In this document: piece after piece, positions 31,278 through 32,470 of the stretch
Numbering within the stretch: position 1 is the first letter of the stretch
Layout of the letters: each line of letters opens with the position of its first letter
Assembly (NCBI GenBank): GCA_963831235.1
Contig: CAWHPS010000016.1
Coordinates: forward strand, 1 to 32,470
Reading direction: 5' to 3'
Source: CAWHPS01 sp963831235
GTDB lineage: Bacteria > Fibrobacterota > OXYB2-FULL-49-7 > JAEUSG01
Length of the DNA: 32,470 bases
Made by a program: the position numbers and the translations under genes
The notes under the pieces: model-generated
Seen by the model: the letters and a program-made list of their open reading frames with translations, nothing else
Told to the model about the DNA's origin: nothing
Database searches by the model: none

Positions 31278-32455
31278 ATTGGTACAGCGACTGGTGGATA
31301 TGATTTCTTGGCCTGATCGTCGGCAAGCGATGGCCGATGTGACCAATACGCTATTGAACGGCAAAACCCGTGTGGCTGAGGATGTGTTTGGATGGGGACG
31401 AACGGCCGTTTCATTGGGCATGAACGAATTGCAAACGGGCATTGTATGTGTGAACGATCTATCGAAGCGTCGAAAGCCAACTACGGAGGAGAAATATCCG
31501 GAGTTAGTGGTGGACATAAGGAGGATTGTCGATCTGGCGAGCCAAGCGCAAGCGAGTTTGCGCACACCCTTCTCTTACATGAAGATGACGGCGAAGGCCG
31601 TACGTTCCGCACTGCTGAAGAAGGGATGGCCAGAGGAAAAGGTTCCCGCCGTGCGTACCTTGTCCAATATTTTGAACCGCCAAAACTACCGACTTCGTCG
31701 TGTGATCAAAACTCAAGTCCAAAAAAAACAGAATACACCGACGCCATCTTCGACAATGTGAAGCTCATTAACGCGGCGGACAATGCCGATCTGGAAGCGA
31801 TTCGGATTAGCGTGGATACCAAAGCCACCGTCAACATTGGTCCATATTCCCGAGGCGGGCTTTCGCGCGGAATCCAAGCGGTCAAGGCGGCGGATCACGA
31901 CATGATGCTCAAGGAAAAACTGGTGCCGGGCGGAATACTTGAGACCGACAACGGCAAGGCATTCCTGTTTTTTACCGCCAGCAACAAAACCAGCGATTTC
32001 CTGACCGATGGAATCGAGCTCTGGTGGAAGGCTAACCAAAAAAGATTGAGCACCGTAAAGCGCATCGTTGTCAACATGGACAATGGCCCTGAGTGCAGCG
32101 GTCACAGAAGTCAATTTCTGCAACGCATGGTTGAATTCTCCGACCGCGAACAGGTGGAAGTCCGCTTGATTTACTATCCGCCATATCACAGCAAATACAA
32201 TGCTATTGAGCGATATTGGGGCGGCTTGGAACGATCATGGAATGGATATCTTCTCGATAGTGTGGAAACCGTATTGAAGAGGGCGTCCAATTTTATGTGG
32301 AGGAATGTGCAAGCAACAGTGACCATCTTAGCAAGCATCTATGAAAAGGGCATCAAACTTAATGCCAAACGAAAAATCGAACTTGAGCACCGTCTTCAAC
32401 GCTCTAAACAGCTTCCTTGGTGGGACATCACAATCTGTCCTATAACGGTACATTA
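31172..32455 (+). mobile_element. ISAzo13-like insertion sequence
   Basis: Inverted ends TAATATACCGTTA (31172-31184) and TAACGGTACATTA (32443-32455) match at 12 of 13 positions and enclose the split transposase. A target duplication is not obvious, and too little right flank is present to test it. The element interrupts the propeller gene in frame. Confidence 0.75.
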
Positions 32456-32456
32456 A
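31228..32456 (+). CDS. ISAzo13-family transposase made by -1 frameshift
   Basis: Two frames join into a 409-residue transposase. The first (31228-31761) begins after AGAGGAGG and carries the N-terminal part (DMISWPDRRQAMADVTNTLL, GWGRTAVSLGMNEL). The second (-1) carries the DDE domain: ISVDTKATVNIGPYSRGG (D197), VVNMDNGPECSGH, and YYPPYHSKYNAIERYWG with the catalytic E. They meet at an A8 run (31721-31728), where the zero-frame codons AAA AAA allow -1 slippage to ACA GAA. Without the shift the protein ends at 31761 without a catalytic domain. The family name rests on the DTKxxVxIGxxxRGG and PYHSKYNxIERxW motifs. Either programmed frameshifting or a disabled gene. Confidence 0.85.
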
Positions 32457-32470
32457 TAAATGCGGTCTCC

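Noticed and set aside
1..32470. tRNA or rRNA genes
   Set aside because: None was recognised on either strand by reading; a covariance-model scan could not be run.

Overview
The window looks like one contig of a Fibrobacterota-like bacterium (Chitinispirillum/Chitinivibrio side), probably assembled from a metagenome. The basis is a TIGR02147/DUF4423-type regulator (a family expanded in Fibrobacter), a secreted protein with a type IX secretion (T9SS/FlgD-like) C-terminal tail, AgmX/PglI-type C-terminal domains, many cell-surface proteins with carboxypeptidase-regulatory, fibronectin-like and propeller modules, and moderate GC. This taxonomic reading is an inference.

Layout. (1) 1-5000 is an accessory island read mostly on the minus strand: an IS4-family element cut by the window edge; a brnA antitoxin whose brnT toxin has been cleanly deleted; an AbiE-like pair (AbiEi-like regulator plus nucleotidyltransferase) under a large inverted-repeat operator; then a second, nearly identical brnA preceded by a brnT gene missed by simple ORF calling because it carries a frameshift exactly at an A_AAA_AAG slippery heptamer. 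These units are separated by three copies of a T9SS-gene tail plus terminator hairpin, two of them degenerate. A 148-bp MITE-like palindromic element sits upstream of the second brnTA. (2) 5013-11075 is a minus-strand operon: TIGR02147 regulator, kelch-like lipoprotein (broken by one frameshift near 8895), and a T9SS-sorted protein with a PPC domain and repeated carboxypeptidase-regulatory modules. (3) 11568-17680 is a plus-strand operon: Ig-like lipoprotein, thymidylate kinase (tmk), CsgG-like membrane protein, and a lipoprotein with three ~215-residue tandem repeats. A bidirectional terminator closes it. (4) 17717-21370 holds three overlapping paralogous GT2-TPR glycosyltransferases on the minus strand. 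(5) 21791-26094 is a plus-strand cassette: DUF2089-like regulator, VIT-vWA-AgmX membrane protein, and a second AgmX-type protein. (6) 26404-28977 is clpB on the minus strand, with a nested palindromic element just beyond its 3' end. (7) 29388-32470 is a secreted propeller protein cut short by an ISAzo13-like element whose transposase is split by a -1 frameshift on an A8 run.

The most interesting points are the brnT slippery-site frameshift beside a sister locus that lost brnT but kept promoter and antitoxin; the DUF2089/VIT-vWA/AgmX cassette, whose first two proteins share a SHOCT-like helical motif and whose last two share a C-terminal domain; the palindromic element family with a nested copy; and a recurring arrangement in which a sigma70-like promoter ends 6-7 bases before an ATG without a Shine-Dalgarno sequence, suggesting leaderless transcripts.

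All calls are from reading the sequence. No database search or folding program was run, so family names rest on recognised motifs.
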